Positions 5,749 through 13,887 are shown, numbered from the stretch's first letter. The stretch: DNA of 20,644 nucleotides from an uncultured Oscillibacter sp. (GCA_902476875.1 CABSFC010000044.1:1-20644); one strand, 5' to 3'. The notes: generated from the letters alone by a model not told the origin. A program made the numbers and translations.

Positions 5749-7455
5749 TTAGTTTACCGTCACATCCAGCCCAAGGCCGTTGATCCAGGATACTACGGTG
5801 TTTCGGCTGGCTCCGGCGCTGAACCGCTGGCCGGAGAGCCAGGTGGCGCCATCCGTCAAGCTGTGCAGGTTGCTGGCGCTGGACCCCATACCGCTGCTGG
5901 CCGAGGTGCAGAAGGGTACGATCGTCTTGCCGTCGAAATCATAGCTCTCCAGGAAGGTGCTGATGATCCGTGGCGCCTGACCCCACCAGATGGGATAGCC
6001 AAGGAAGATGATGTCATAGTCCTCCATGTTGTCCACGCTGCCGGAGATTTCAGGACGGGCGTTGGGGTCGTTCATCTCAACGGTGGCCCGGCTGGAGGAA
6101 TCGTTGTAGTTCAAATCGGCAGAGGTGTAGGGAACAGCGGGAATGATCTCATATACATCCGCGTCCAGAGCATCGGAGATATGCCCGGCAACGCCCTCAG
6201 TATTGTTTGTAGCGGAGAAGTAAGCTACCAACACCCGGTTCCCCTGCTCGGGTTCGGGCGTAGGCTGGGGTGCGGGGGTGGGATCAGGTTCAGAGGTTCC
6301 GGGGGTGAAGTCCAGTCCCAAACCGTTGGCCCAGCTTGCGAGAGTGCTTGCGGAGTCGCTGCTGTTGCAGCGGCGGCCATCCAGCCAGGTGGCGCCACTG
6401 GCCAAACCACTGATATTGGACACGCTGTTGCTGATGCCGCTGCCGCCGGAGGTGCAGAAGGGTACGATGGTCTTGCCGCCGAAGTCATAACTCTCCAGGA
6501 ACGTATAGATGATGCGGGGCGCGTCGTTGTTCCAGATCGGATAGCCCAGGAACACGATGTCATACTGATCCATATCATTCACGCTGCCATCAATGGCGGG
6601 ACGGATATCGGGGTCCTGCTGCTCCCGGACGGAGCGGCTGTTGGAATTGGTATAGTCCAGGTCGGCGGCGGTATAGGGGTCTTCGGGAGTGATCTCGTGG
6701 AGAACAGCCACATCGCTGCCCAGTGCGGCAACGAGATTCCGGGCAACGCCTCTGGTGGTGCCGGTGCCGGAGAAGTAGGCGACCAGGACGCGGGCGCCCT
6801 CGGCGGGAGCAGATTCCTCATTGTCAGGCGTGGACGCGGTGAGTCGGGTATAGCGCATCAGCATCGTGGCCACCTGGGCGCGGGTGGCGTTGTTGTTGGG
6901 GGCAAACACATTGCCGTTCATGCCGGCAATGATGCCGTTCTCGCGGGCCCAGTCCACAGCATCCGCGGCATAGGCGGCGATAGAGGTTTCGTCCGCGAAA
7001 TCCTCACCGTTGTCCGCAGTGGGCTGTCCGGCATAGCGCCACAGGATAGCGGCGATCTGCTGACGGGTGATATTGGCATTGGGTCGGAACGTGCCGTCAT
7101 TATATCCGCCGACGATATGATTCTGGTTGGCCCAGATCACCGCGTCGGCGCACCAGTCGCTGTCGGCGACATCCCTAAAAGCGCTGCTCCCGGTGACTGC
7201 CGGAGAACCGGCGATCCGATACAGAACCACCGCCAGCATGGCGCGTGTCATAGGGCGGTTGGGAGAGAACGCGGTGGGACTGGTGCCGTTCATCAGCCCA
7301 TGGTTCCGGCAGTATTGGACAGCCTCCGCACACCAGTCATCGGCGTCCACATCGGAAAAGCCGATGTCATCCACCGCGGCAAATGCCGTTACGGACAGGG
7401 AGAGGATCAGGGCGGCCGTCATCCATAATGCGGCCAGTCTTTTCAGATTTCGCAT
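5749..7455 (-). CDS. Wall-anchored protein: three SLH domains and two flavodoxin domains
   Basis: A 568-residue exported protein. Residues 1-27 are a signal peptide (cleavage after AFA). SLH repeats fall at about 30-72, 90-140 and 152-203 with the usual TRAMLAVVLYR-type cores, which bind secondary wall polymer. Flavodoxin 1 is about 222-383 with a canonical loop SGTGTT. A Pro/Glu/Thr linker (384-405) leads to flavodoxin 2 (407-568), whose loop is SATNNT, missing the usual Gly. Both keep the LGYPIW stacking loop and TFLESYDF. Sec export means FMN must be acquired outside. The ATG at 7455 is 10 bases from AAGGAG; an in-frame GTG at 7461 is only 4 bases away, so the start is not certain. It follows the tautomerase gene by 66 bases. 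SLH plus tandem flavodoxin is an unusual arrangement; I infer a surface electron carrier. Confidence 0.9.
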   Translation of the reverse strand: MRNLKRLAALWMTAALILSLSVTAFAAVDDIGFSDVDADDWCAEAVQYCRNHGLMNGTSPTAFSPNRPMTRAMLAVVLYRIAGSPAVTGSSAFRDVADSDWCADAVIWANQNHIVGGYNDGTFRPNANITRQQIAAILWRYAGQPTADNGEDFADETSIAAYAADAVDWARENGIIAGMNGNVFAPNNNATRAQVATMLMRYTRLTASTPDNEESAPAEGARVLVAYFSGTGTTRGVARNLVAALGSDVAVLHEITPEDPYTAADLDYTNSNSRSVREQQDPDIRPAIDGSVNDMDQYDIVFLGYPIWNNDAPRIIYTFLESYDFGGKTIVPFCTSGGSGISNSVSNISGLASGATWLDGRRCNSSDSASTLASWANGLGLDFTPGTSEPDPTPAPQPTPEPEQGNRVLVAYFSATNNTEGVAGHISDALDADVYEIIPAVPYTSADLNYNDSSSRATVEMNDPNARPEISGSVDNMEDYDIIFLGYPIWWGQAPRIISTFLESYDFDGKTIVPFCTSASSGMGSSASNLHSLTDGATWLSGQRFSAGASRNTVVSWINGLGLDVTVN

Positions 7456-7521
7456 ATTCACATAACTCCTTTTCGTTTTTTCGTAACACCTTTCACAGTG
7501 TTTTAAGACATGTATTCCAGG

Positions 7522-7731
7522 TCAATATCCAGGTTTTACGATCAAAGTATCGTTGGGGATCTCCGCCATCACCGCACTCCACTGTTCCCTGGGGACTTCT
7601 TCAATGGAGACGGAGATCGCCTGCTCGTCGATGCCGTAGGTCTTGGACAGGAACTGCCGGATGCCGTAGGCCATCTCCTCTTTCTCGTCATAGGTGCGGC
7701 CTGGAATCATCTGAATGGTAATGTGGGGCAT
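7522..7731 (-). CDS. 4-oxalocrotonate tautomerase-like protein
   Basis: A 69-residue protein with the size and pattern of the 4-oxalocrotonate tautomerase superfamily. P2 directly follows the initiator Met; in this family it becomes the N-terminal catalytic base after Met removal. R12 (in IPGRT) is near the substrate-carboxylate arginine of characterised members. The C-terminal half SVSIEEVPREQWSAV is family-like. These hexameric enzymes tautomerise 2-hydroxydienoates and related enols. The gene starts 13 bases after the Gx-like gene, with GAGGAAG as ribosome site, so it belongs to the 10609 operon. With the carboxymuconolactone decarboxylase-cupin and RibD-like genes, it hints that the regulon handles unsaturated carbonyl or aromatic compounds; the real substrate is unknown. 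Confidence 0.85.
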   Translation of the reverse strand: MPHITIQMIPGRTYDEKEEMAYGIRQFLSKTYGIDEQAISVSIEEVPREQWSAVMAEIPNDTLIVKPGY

Positions 7732-7744
7732 AGTCGCTTCCTCC

Positions 7745-8257
7745 TCATGATCGTGGATAAGATGGTTTTATTGCCTGATTTCTGCGGACAAGGAACTGGG
7801 CACACAGCCCGGTAAAAGCGCCAGCACAGCAGCCGGAAACCAGCAGGAAGGGAAAGTACATCAAAATACCGGGGCTTCCAGTCACCAGAACGGCCACCGT
7901 GATCTGCCCGATGTTGTGCAGGACCGCTCCCAGAATACTGCTGATCCAAAGCGTGCGCTCCGGAATCATGTGGTGCAGCGGGATCATACCGGCCAGACAG
8001 AGCAGGCCGCCCGCCGCGCTGTACAGCAGGGCCATCATATTCCCGCCAAAGACAGCGCCCAGAATGATGCGCGTCAGCACCAGAAGCAGCACCTCCTTGG
8101 GACGGTAGCGGTACACCGCATAGACGGTGACGATATTGGCAAGGCCCAACTTCACGCCTGGAATGGGGATCAGGTTGGGGATCTGCCGCTCCACCAGGAA
8201 GATGGTCAGGGCGATGGTGGCCAGCAGTGCCAGTTCCGTCAGTCTTTTGGTTTTCAT
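7745..8257 (-). CDS. Gx transporter / heptaprenyl diphosphate synthase component I-like membrane protein
   Basis: A 170-residue integral membrane protein with about five helices. It has the Hpre_diP_synt_I family signature VERQIPNLIPIPGVKLGLAN near the N terminus and RIILGAVFGGN in the second helix region. The family name is historical; many members look like small S-component-type transporters. They often sit beside NusG-II, ApbE and FMN-binding proteins in flavinylation loci. It has a strong AAGGAGG ribosome site and lies 11 bases after the NusG-II gene. Its substrate is not known; a quinone or prenyl precursor, or a flavin-related molecule, are possibilities. The genomic association with ApbE is established knowledge; a role here is inference. 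Confidence 0.85.
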   Translation of the reverse strand: MKTKRLTELALLATIALTIFLVERQIPNLIPIPGVKLGLANIVTVYAVYRYRPKEVLLLVLTRIILGAVFGGNMMALLYSAAGGLLCLAGMIPLHHMIPERTLWISSILGAVLHNIGQITVAVLVTGSPGILMYFPFLLVSGCCAGAFTGLCAQFLVRRNQAIKPSYPRS

Positions 8258-8268
8258 GAGATACCTCC

Positions 8269-8631
8269 TTACCCTGTGGCTCCATCCACTTCTGTATCGG
8301 CAAACTGGATTACCAGGCGGTTGGGCAGGCAGACAATGGGCAGCCCGGCATCAGAGAGAAATCCCATGTGAACACAGGTCTGATCCGGACAGTCCGCTTC
8401 CAGCATACGAATTTTCCCATCCTGGATCTGAATGGTATTGGAACTGTTTTGATAAGCGATCTCGATCAACTGATTTTCTGCTCTGGAGAGGTCAAAGGTG
8501 TAAAGAACAGTACCATCCTGAATGACCTCCACAATCTTTTTGTCAGAGGGCCATGTCACCCAAAAGCAGCCCACAATGCCCAGTATCAGGAGGGCCGCAC
8601 ATAAAATCAGCCAGGGTCTACTTTGCTTCAT
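8269..8631 (-). CDS. NusG domain II-containing membrane-anchored protein
   Basis: A 120-residue protein with one N-terminal membrane helix (about 7-27) and an external NusG-II domain. The domain shows the conserved ADCPDQTCVHMGF and IVCLPNRLVIQF segments with three cysteines (CPDQTC, then VCLP). The gene overlaps the end of the upstream ApbE gene by 14 bases in another frame, so the two are translationally coupled. Stand-alone NusG-II proteins are found next to ApbE and Gx-like genes in many Firmicutes. Their biochemical role is not defined, but they are extracytoplasmic. The cysteines could be redox active or form a disulfide; the sequence alone does not tell. Confidence 0.85.
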   Translation of the reverse strand: MKQSRPWLILCAALLILGIVGCFWVTWPSDKKIVEVIQDGTVLYTFDLSRAENQLIEIAYQNSSNTIQIQDGKIRMLEADCPDQTCVHMGFLSDAGLPIVCLPNRLVIQFADTEVDGATG

Positions 8632-9658
8632 GGCGTATCACCGTGACTTCCATATCTTCCGCATTCGCACTGCGGGAAAAGGTGCTTTCCAAGCCCTCGG
8701 TCAGATAGATCCCGCCGGTTTCGTCCACCAGCAGCATTTCAAAGTCCTGCCGGTCCCGCCAGAATTGGACAGCCTCCTCCGGCCCCATCACGAACAGCGC
8801 CGTGGAGAGGGCGTCGCACAGCTTCCCCTCCGGAGCCACCACAGTCACGGATACCAGCCCGCTTCTGGCGGGACAGCCGGTCTCCGGGTTCAAAATGTGC
8901 CAATATACATTGCCATCTTCATCGGTGAAATACCGCTCATAGCCGCCGGAGGTGACCACCGCCGTGTCCTTGATCTCCAGAACACCCAAGTTCCCATCGG
9001 TAAAGGGATCGCGGACGCCCACCCGCCAGGGAGAGCCATCCGGCTTGCTTCCTACCGCCTGGACATTACCGCCCAAATTGATCAGGGCGGATGTCACCCC
9101 ACGATCACGCAGCAGCTCAGCCACCTTGTCCCCGGTGTAGCCTTTTGCCACCGCTCCCAGGTCGAGCTGCATCCCATCGGGGACTGTAACCATCGTGTCC
9201 GTTAAATCAATGTTCCTGCAGTTCACCAGGGGCAGCAGATTGTCCAACTCGTCCTGGGCCGGGATGTGGTACTCATCGGTGGTAAAGCCCCAAGCGGTCA
9301 GGACCGGGTAAATGGTAGGTTCCAAGGCTCCGTTTGTTTGATGGGCCATGGATAAGGCAAAATCGATCAAAAGAGCGGTGTCATTGCTGATGATGACCGG
9401 CTCACCGCCGCTGTGGTTGGCGGTATAGATCTCGCTGCTTTCATCGGTCACGGAGAACCGGCTCTCTAATCGCCGAATCAGATGCTCCGCTTCCTCCAGC
9501 GCCGGTTCTGCTTCACTTCCATAAGCCTGCATGGTGATGTAGGTATCCATGGCGAAAACCGCACGCTCGGTGGGGTCGGACGAAGTGCTCTGCTGCCCGC
9601 AGCCGGTACACAGCGCCAGTATCAAAATGAGTGGAAAACCATGCCTATACCAGCTCAT
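8618..9658 (-). CDS. apbE: FAD:protein FMN transferase, lipoprotein
   Basis: A complete 346-residue ApbE. It hydrolyses FAD and attaches FMN to a Thr or Ser of exported proteins; some family members also act as FAD pyrophosphatases. Residues 1-20 form a lipoprotein signal ending CTGC, so the enzyme is anchored on the outer face of the membrane. Family segments in order: AVFAMDTYITMQAYG, LDLGAVAKGYTGDKV, ALINLGGN, VTSGGYERYF, HILNPETGCPA, and CDALSTALFVMG containing the metal-binding Asp and the conserved Thr. GAGGAG precedes the ATG. It follows a lipoprotein flavodoxin gene by 15 bases and overlaps the NusG-II gene. No FMN_bind protein, the usual ApbE target, is encoded in the window. That makes the exported flavodoxins, or their FMN supply, the candidate clients. 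Confidence 0.95.
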   Translation of the reverse strand: MSWYRHGFPLILILALCTGCGQQSTSSDPTERAVFAMDTYITMQAYGSEAEPALEEAEHLIRRLESRFSVTDESSEIYTANHSGGEPVIISNDTALLIDFALSMAHQTNGALEPTIYPVLTAWGFTTDEYHIPAQDELDNLLPLVNCRNIDLTDTMVTVPDGMQLDLGAVAKGYTGDKVAELLRDRGVTSALINLGGNVQAVGSKPDGSPWRVGVRDPFTDGNLGVLEIKDTAVVTSGGYERYFTDEDGNVYWHILNPETGCPARSGLVSVTVVAPEGKLCDALSTALFVMGPEEAVQFWRDRQDFEMLLVDETGGIYLTEGLESTFSRSANAEDMEVTVIRHEAK

Positions 9659-9673
9659 TGTCCAGGTCTCCTC

Positions 9674-10609
9674 TCAATAGTCCAGTCTGGCCAGCCAGTT
9701 TTTCACCGTGGATTCGGCGCTGTTCAACGGGGTGTCCATGCCGGGGCGTTGGACGCCCACCGCATCCAGTACCGTGACGCCCGGCAGGGCCGCTTTGATG
9801 TCCCGGACGCTGGAGCCCAGGCCGCTGGTGCCGTGGGCGCAGAACGGAATGATCGTCTTGCCGGAGAAGTCGTAGCTGTCAAGGAAGGAGAATATCGCCA
9901 TAGGGCAGGTGGACCACCAGTCCGGGTAGCCCAGGAACACCACATCGTGATCCTCCATATTGCTGACGGAGCCTGACAGCGCGGGTCTGGCATTGTCCGC
10001 TTTTTCATCGGCCGCCCGGTCCAGACATTCGTCATAATCGCTGGAGTAGGGGTCTGCCACTTTGATGGAGAACAAGTCACCGCCAGTCTCCTCTTGGATC
10101 CATCCGGCCATTTGAGACACATGGCCGGGAGCCAGTACACTGGCGGAGGTGGTGGCATCTACATCCACGGAGGAGGGATCGTCTACCACGGTGTTATCCG
10201 CCCAGGTGAAGTAGGCGATCAGAATGCGGGGGCCGCTTTCCTCCGGCTCCGGGGACGGTGTGGTTTCGGAGGCGGGCGGCGTTATGGCTGTGGAGGGTGT
10301 TTCTGTGCTGGGAGTTGCAGCGGGAGTTGGTGCAGCTGTCTGCTGGGATTGAGCTGGGGACTGGGATGATCCACCGGGCGCTTCGGTAGGCTCATTCCCT
10401 GCGTCACTGCCGTCCGGCTGTTCCAAAATAGCAGGTGTTTCCTGTTCCTGTTGTGCAGGCTCCGTCTGGTCAAAGTCCTGTATAGAGCCGATTGTTCCGA
10501 CACCCTGCTGAGAAGAATCAGAGGAATCGGGCGTATCTGTTGTGCCGCAAGCCGATAAAGAGAACAGCGCAAAAGCACATAACAGCAATAATAACAGCCG
10601 GTGTTTCAT
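9674..10609 (-). CDS. Lipoprotein flavodoxin (extended-loop type)
   Basis: A 311-residue exported lipoprotein: signal peptide with lipobox LSAC (C21), then a long low-complexity Ser/Thr/Pro/Gln linker (22-126), then a flavodoxin domain (about 128-311). The phosphate loop FTWADNT is followed by an inserted segment with VDATTSASV before helix 1, a feature shared with three other exported paralogues here. LGYPDWW, SFLDSYDFSGKTI and CAHGTSGLG supply the remaining FMN loops. The true ATG is at 10609, behind AGGAGAGATCACC; the frame extends 21 codons further without a ribosome site. It is the first gene of an operon whose promoter carries the 40-bp regulon element. FMN must be acquired outside the cell, and ApbE is the next gene. 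Confidence 0.9.
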   Translation of the reverse strand: MKHRLLLLLLCAFALFSLSACGTTDTPDSSDSSQQGVGTIGSIQDFDQTEPAQQEQETPAILEQPDGSDAGNEPTEAPGGSSQSPAQSQQTAAPTPAATPSTETPSTAITPPASETTPSPEPEESGPRILIAYFTWADNTVVDDPSSVDVDATTSASVLAPGHVSQMAGWIQEETGGDLFSIKVADPYSSDYDECLDRAADEKADNARPALSGSVSNMEDHDVVFLGYPDWWSTCPMAIFSFLDSYDFSGKTIIPFCAHGTSGLGSSVRDIKAALPGVTVLDAVGVQRPGMDTPLNSAESTVKNWLARLDY

Positions 10610-10652
10610 GGTGATCTCTCCTATCTGCAACCAATGAGTTCTTGATGACTTC

Positions 10653-10720
10653 ATTGTAAATGCAGAAATCAAAAATGTAAAATACCCATGTTGGATTATG
10701 TATCATGCCTAAACCGTATT
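10653..10720 (-). promoter_or_regulatory. Regulon promoter A: 40-bp operator plus -35/-10
   Basis: On the minus strand a 40-bp element (10720-10681) opens AATAC, contains TTTAGGCATGATA and TAATCCAA, and closes GGGTATT. It runs into a -35 TTTACA (10681-10676), then 17 bases, then -10 TACAAT (10658-10653). The start of transcription would be near 10646, about 37 bases before the lipoprotein ATG. The same arrangement recurs at 15079-15146 and 16133-16200. An operator ending at the -35 is typical for LysR-type activators. Confidence 0.8.
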
Positions 10721-10744
10721 GTTTCGGAACGCAAAATGGTATCG

Positions 10745-10771
10745 GGCGGCCATCTCTGCAAGATGGCCGCC
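10745..10771 (-). terminator. Terminator of the flavodoxin-cyclophilin operon
   Basis: A perfect 10-bp stem, GGCGGCCATC (10745-10754) and GATGGCCGCC (10762-10771), with a 7-nt loop lies 23 bases after the RibD-like gene's stop on the minus strand. The short downstream TTTT is separated by a few bases. It separates that operon from promoter A, so the 10609 operon is independently transcribed. Confidence 0.65.
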
Positions 10772-10794
10772 TGATAAAAAGGAGGAAAGAAAAC

Positions 10795-11511
10795 TTATTT
10801 TTTCGTCTTATAGCGCAGCCACAGGCCGTCCCCGCCAAGTCGCTGCACGCTGTCCAGAGAAAACAGCGTAGCGGGTCTTGCAGGCAGGGCGGCGGGGACA
10901 TCGAACAGCGTGGGCGTGGCGGTGGAGCCGTCCGCGGCGGCGGTCACAACAAGGCTCACCTCGTCCACCAGACCGGCATTGAGGAAAGCGCCGTTCAACA
11001 CGCCGCCGCCCTCCAGCAGCAGCGTTCGGATGTCAAACAGGGACTGCAATTTCTCCGCCAGCAGCCCGCAGTCGATCCGCTCTTCGCCAGCGATCACATA
11101 GGAGATCCCCAGCTTTCGCAGATAGGCGAGATAGGCGTTGGAGACTCGTTCCGTCACCGCCTCGATGATATGGGCAGGCGGGCGCTTGGCGTAGCCGCTG
11201 ATGGCGTTTTCAGTCCAGCCCAGTCTGCCGGAGGGGTCCACCGCCACCACATAGCTTTGCGCATGAGGCTCGGCGATGTAGTCGATATGGGGGACTTCCG
11301 GCGCGTCCGGGTCCAGCTCAGGCGCCTTGTAAAAGGTAAAATTGTCATCCATGGTGATCCGTCCGCACATCCAGGCATCCGCCTGAAATTCGTCGTGGAT
11401 GCGGTCGTATTCGTTGTTCATATCCTCGGCGGCCTGGGTATTCATATAATCGCCCATGATCTTGCCGTCCAGAGAGATCATCATGTGGCAGATGATATGA
11501 GGTCTGTTCAT
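10795..11511 (-). CDS. RibD C-terminal / dihydrofolate reductase-like NADPH reductase
   Basis: A 238-residue protein of the RibD_C (dihydrofolate-reductase-like) family. Landmarks are MMISLDGKIMGDY near the N terminus, and LLLEGGGVLNGAFLNAGLVDEVSLVV near residues 165-190, the usual NADPH-binding and active-site end of this fold. Stand-alone members reduce pteridine- or riboflavin-precursor-like ketones, but many have unknown substrates. GGGGGAG precedes the ATG; the stop of the SLH-flavodoxin gene is 12 bases upstream, so it is the last gene of the 15001 operon. A link to flavin metabolism would suit the cluster. However, no other riboflavin gene is present, so a general carbonyl reductase is equally possible. 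Confidence 0.85.
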   Translation of the reverse strand: MNRPHIICHMMISLDGKIMGDYMNTQAAEDMNNEYDRIHDEFQADAWMCGRITMDDNFTFYKAPELDPDAPEVPHIDYIAEPHAQSYVVAVDPSGRLGWTENAISGYAKRPPAHIIEAVTERVSNAYLAYLRKLGISYVIAGEERIDCGLLAEKLQSLFDIRTLLLEGGGVLNGAFLNAGLVDEVSLVVTAAADGSTATPTLFDVPAALPARPATLFSLDSVQRLGGDGLWLRYKTKK

Positions 11512-11523
11512 GTCTGCTCCCCC

Positions 11524-13125
11524 TTATCCAACAACTTCAAAGGTAATGTCCACCCGACTGGGCAGATCAGGGAAAATGGACAGGTCGGAGGTGACGCGGC
11601 CAATAGGATAGACCTCCATGGTCAGGTTGGGGCGGCTGGACTGGGCGTAGAAGATGGCGGCGGTGTTGTTGCTGGGGCAATAGGTGATGTCGCCGTCATC
11701 AAAGCGGAGCTGACCGGAGCCTTCCACCTCAATGGCCTCATCAATACCGCCGTAGACCTCCCGGCCACCATAATTGCTCATGGAAATAGTCTGGGGCAGT
11801 TGGGCGATAAACTGGCGGGCCATGTTGCTGTCGTACAGCACGCCGTTCAACTGCGTGCTGCCAATGGTGATACGGATGGCAGTTTCCCCCTGGGGTTGTT
11901 GCGCACTGCCCTGGGAACCGCCTGTGGGCAGATCAAGGCTATTCAGCCAGCTTTCCACGGTGCGCTGGGAGGAAGCGGCGTTGGAGGCGTCGATGGCCAG
12001 CCCGTTTTCCACTGTTGCCCCGGCGCTGGCCCGTGTGACAGCGGAATAGCTGCTGCCTGCACCGTAGTCGTCGTGGGTGCAGAACGGGATCACCGTTTTC
12101 CCGGACAGATCATAGTTTTCCAGAAAAGACAGGACAGGGGTGGGCGTGGTAGAGGACCACACGGGATAGCCCACAAAGATCACATCGTAATCGTTCATAT
12201 CCACACGGGAGGTCAAGGTGGGGCGAGTGCCGTTGGCGGATTCCTGATGATTTTGGTCCACCACATCGTTAAAGTCTGTGGGATAGTTTTCCTCCGTCTC
12301 GATCAGGTGCAGGTCGCCGCCGGTCTCCTCAGCGATCATCCGGGCGATCAGCTCCGTGGTGCCCTGCCGCTGGCCGTTGGAGACTACGACGCTGGCTGAG
12401 GTGGTGGCGTCCACATTGCTGTCATAGTCGGTATTTCCATAGCGGGAGAAGTAGGCCACCAGGATGCGGCTCTCTCCGGCAGTGGGAACAGAGGGTGTTG
12501 TGATCTGGCTGGTGTGGGTGTAGTTCATCAGGACAGTTGCGACCTGGGCGCGGGTGGCGCTGGTTTTGGGGGAGAATCGATTTCCAGCCATGCCGTTCAT
12601 AATGCCGTTGGCACGCGCCCAGTCCACGGCATCCATGGCATAGGAGGCAATGGAACTTTCATCGGCGAAATCGTTTCCCCGCGGGGCGGAAGGGCGTCCG
12701 TCATACCGCCAGAGGATCGCCGCGATCTGCTCACGGGACACAGGGTCATTGGCCCCAAACAGACCGTTGCCATAACCGCCGATGATACCGTTTTGACTGG
12801 CCCAGATCACCGCGTCGGCACACCAGGAGTTGTTTGTCACATCCTGAAAAGGACTGCTGCCGGAGACTGCCGGGGAGCCGGCCAGCCGGTATAATACGAC
12901 GGCCAGCATGGCCCGGGTCATGGTTGCGTTGGGGGAGAACGTGGTGGCGCTGGTGCCGCCCATCAGCCCCGCTACCCTGCATCCAATGACAGCCTCCGCA
13001 TACCAGTCGCCGGTGGAAACATCGGAAAAGCCGGTGTCTCCGACCGCCGCACGGGCGGGGATGCCGGCCCCGATCATGAGTGCGGCGGCCATAAGAAAGG
13101 AAATGCTCTTTTTCCAAAATTTCAT
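11524..13125 (-). CDS. Wall-anchored protein: three SLH domains, flavodoxin, cyclophilin-like domain
   Basis: A 533-residue exported protein. Residues 1-27 are a signal peptide (cleavage after ARA). Three SLH repeats (about 30-72, 90-140, 152-203) closely match those of the 5749-7455 protein, so the two share a common ancestor. The flavodoxin domain (about 219-400) has FSRYGNT plus the inserted VDATTSASV segment, GYPVWS and CTHDDYGAG. Residues about 415-533 form a cyclophilin-like beta domain (TIGSTQLNGVLYDSNMAR, then GDITYCPSNNTAAIFYAQS), nearly identical to that of the 13904-15001 lipoprotein. AGGAGG precedes the ATG. It lies 15 bases after the upstream flavodoxin lipoprotein gene. The cyclophilin-like fold is a known partner domain of Flavodoxin_4 proteins; its function is not established. 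Confidence 0.9.
   Translation of the reverse strand: MKFWKKSISFLMAAALMIGAGIPARAAVGDTGFSDVSTGDWYAEAVIGCRVAGLMGGTSATTFSPNATMTRAMLAVVLYRLAGSPAVSGSSPFQDVTNNSWCADAVIWASQNGIIGGYGNGLFGANDPVSREQIAAILWRYDGRPSAPRGNDFADESSIASYAMDAVDWARANGIMNGMAGNRFSPKTSATRAQVATVLMNYTHTSQITTPSVPTAGESRILVAYFSRYGNTDYDSNVDATTSASVVVSNGQRQGTTELIARMIAEETGGDLHLIETEENYPTDFNDVVDQNHQESANGTRPTLTSRVDMNDYDVIFVGYPVWSSTTPTPVLSFLENYDLSGKTVIPFCTHDDYGAGSSYSAVTRASAGATVENGLAIDASNAASSQRTVESWLNSLDLPTGGSQGSAQQPQGETAIRITIGSTQLNGVLYDSNMARQFIAQLPQTISMSNYGGREVYGGIDEAIEVEGSGQLRFDDGDITYCPSNNTAAIFYAQSSRPNLTMEVYPIGRVTSDLSIFPDLPSRVDITFEVVG
11526..11897 (-). repeat. Cyclophilin-like domain repeat, copy 1
   Basis: About 370 bases encoding the C-terminal cyclophilin-like domain are closely repeated as a direct repeat at 13906-14276. 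By eye the identity is roughly 85-90% at DNA level, with many runs fully identical and differences mostly at third positions. This indicates recent duplication or gene conversion between neighbouring genes. Confidence 0.75.
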
Positions 13126-13140
13126 AGTCGTTCCTCCTGT

Positions 13141-13887
13141 TTACCCAGCTAACCCCAGATCGGTCAGCCAGTTTGCAACATCATCCTGGGCGGAGGTTGC
13201 GCTCCCGCCGCCGATGGACAGGCCCTCCAGCACCGTTGCGCCCGGCTCCGCGCCCTCGATCTCACTGATGGCGTTGGAGAATCCGCTGCCGCCGGAAGTC
13301 ACGAAGGGCACGATGGTCTTGCCGCTGAAGTCGTACTCGTCCAGGAAACTGTAAATAGCCATGGGCATCCCATACCACCAGTTGGGGAAGCCCAGGAAGA
13401 TGGTGTCATAGTCCTCCAGGTTTTCAATGTGGGAGGACAATTCGGGGAGCGTACCGCTATTCTTTTCCTGCTGGCCCGCGTCAATGGTGGCGTTATAGCT
13501 GTCCGGGTACTGCTCCGCGGTCAGGATGGAGAACAGCTGGCCGCCGGTGGCTTCAGCGATCATGCCGGCCACGATGCCAGTGTTGCCGGTGATGCTCCCG
13601 TCATCCCGGTACTGGATGCTGGCGGAACTGGAGGCGTCCACGCCATCCACCAGGGGCGCGTTTTCTCCGTAGGTGAAGTAGGCGACCAGGATACGTCTGG
13701 CATCGTCAGCGCCGCCAGGCGTTTCTGCGGGCGGAGTCTCCGCCGGCTCGTCAGAGGCGTCGGGCGCGTCCACAGGGTCAGATACCGTGGGAGGTGTGGG
13801 ATCGTTGTTGGTTTCCGTGCTGCTGCCGCAGGCGGCAAGGGAACAAATCAGGGCCAGAGCCAGCAGCAGGGACAAATACTTTTTCAT
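13141..13887 (-). CDS. Lipoprotein flavodoxin (extended-loop type)
   Basis: A 248-residue lipoprotein: lipobox LAAC (C20), an acidic Pro/Thr/Asp linker (21-64), then a flavodoxin domain (about 65-248). The phosphate loop is FTYGENA, where the usual final Thr is Ala, followed by the inserted VDASSSASI segment. LGFPNWWYGMP, SFLDEYDFSGKTI and VTSGGSGFS form the other FMN loops. It has no cyclophilin-like tail, unlike its two operon neighbours. The ATG at 13887 is preceded by AAGGAGGAATCTTAC; the frame reaches back to 13920 without a ribosome site. It lies 16 bases after the first gene of the operon. Likely role: membrane-anchored extracytoplasmic electron carrier. Confidence 0.9.
   Translation of the reverse strand: MKKYLSLLLALALICSLAACGSSTETNNDPTPPTVSDPVDAPDASDEPAETPPAETPGGADDARRILVAYFTYGENAPLVDGVDASSSASIQYRDDGSITGNTGIVAGMIAEATGGQLFSILTAEQYPDSYNATIDAGQQEKNSGTLPELSSHIENLEDYDTIFLGFPNWWYGMPMAIYSFLDEYDFSGKTIVPFVTSGGSGFSNAISEIEGAEPGATVLEGLSIGGGSATSAQDDVANWLTDLGLAG

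Noticed and set aside
6382..6415. SGAT in the first flavodoxin domain of the tandem protein, resembling the ApbE flavinylation motif
   Set aside because: The segment aligns with a position where the paralogues have PGAT, AGAT, DGAT or PGVT, a normal Flavodoxin_4 strand. The match is therefore probably chance; the acidic residue expected before the motif is also missing. Only mass spectrometry could revive it.
5731..7428. Long plus-strand open frame of 565 codons opposite the SLH-tandem flavodoxin gene
   Set aside because: The repetitive Gly/Val/Ala/His product mirrors the SLH and flavodoxin repeats in reverse. The minus strand has signal peptide, ribosome site and recognisable domains.
10705..12399. 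Plus-strand open frame of 564 codons across the RibD-like and SLH-flavodoxin genes
   Set aside because: It spans two real minus-strand genes and their junction, has no sensible ribosome site and shows no domain.
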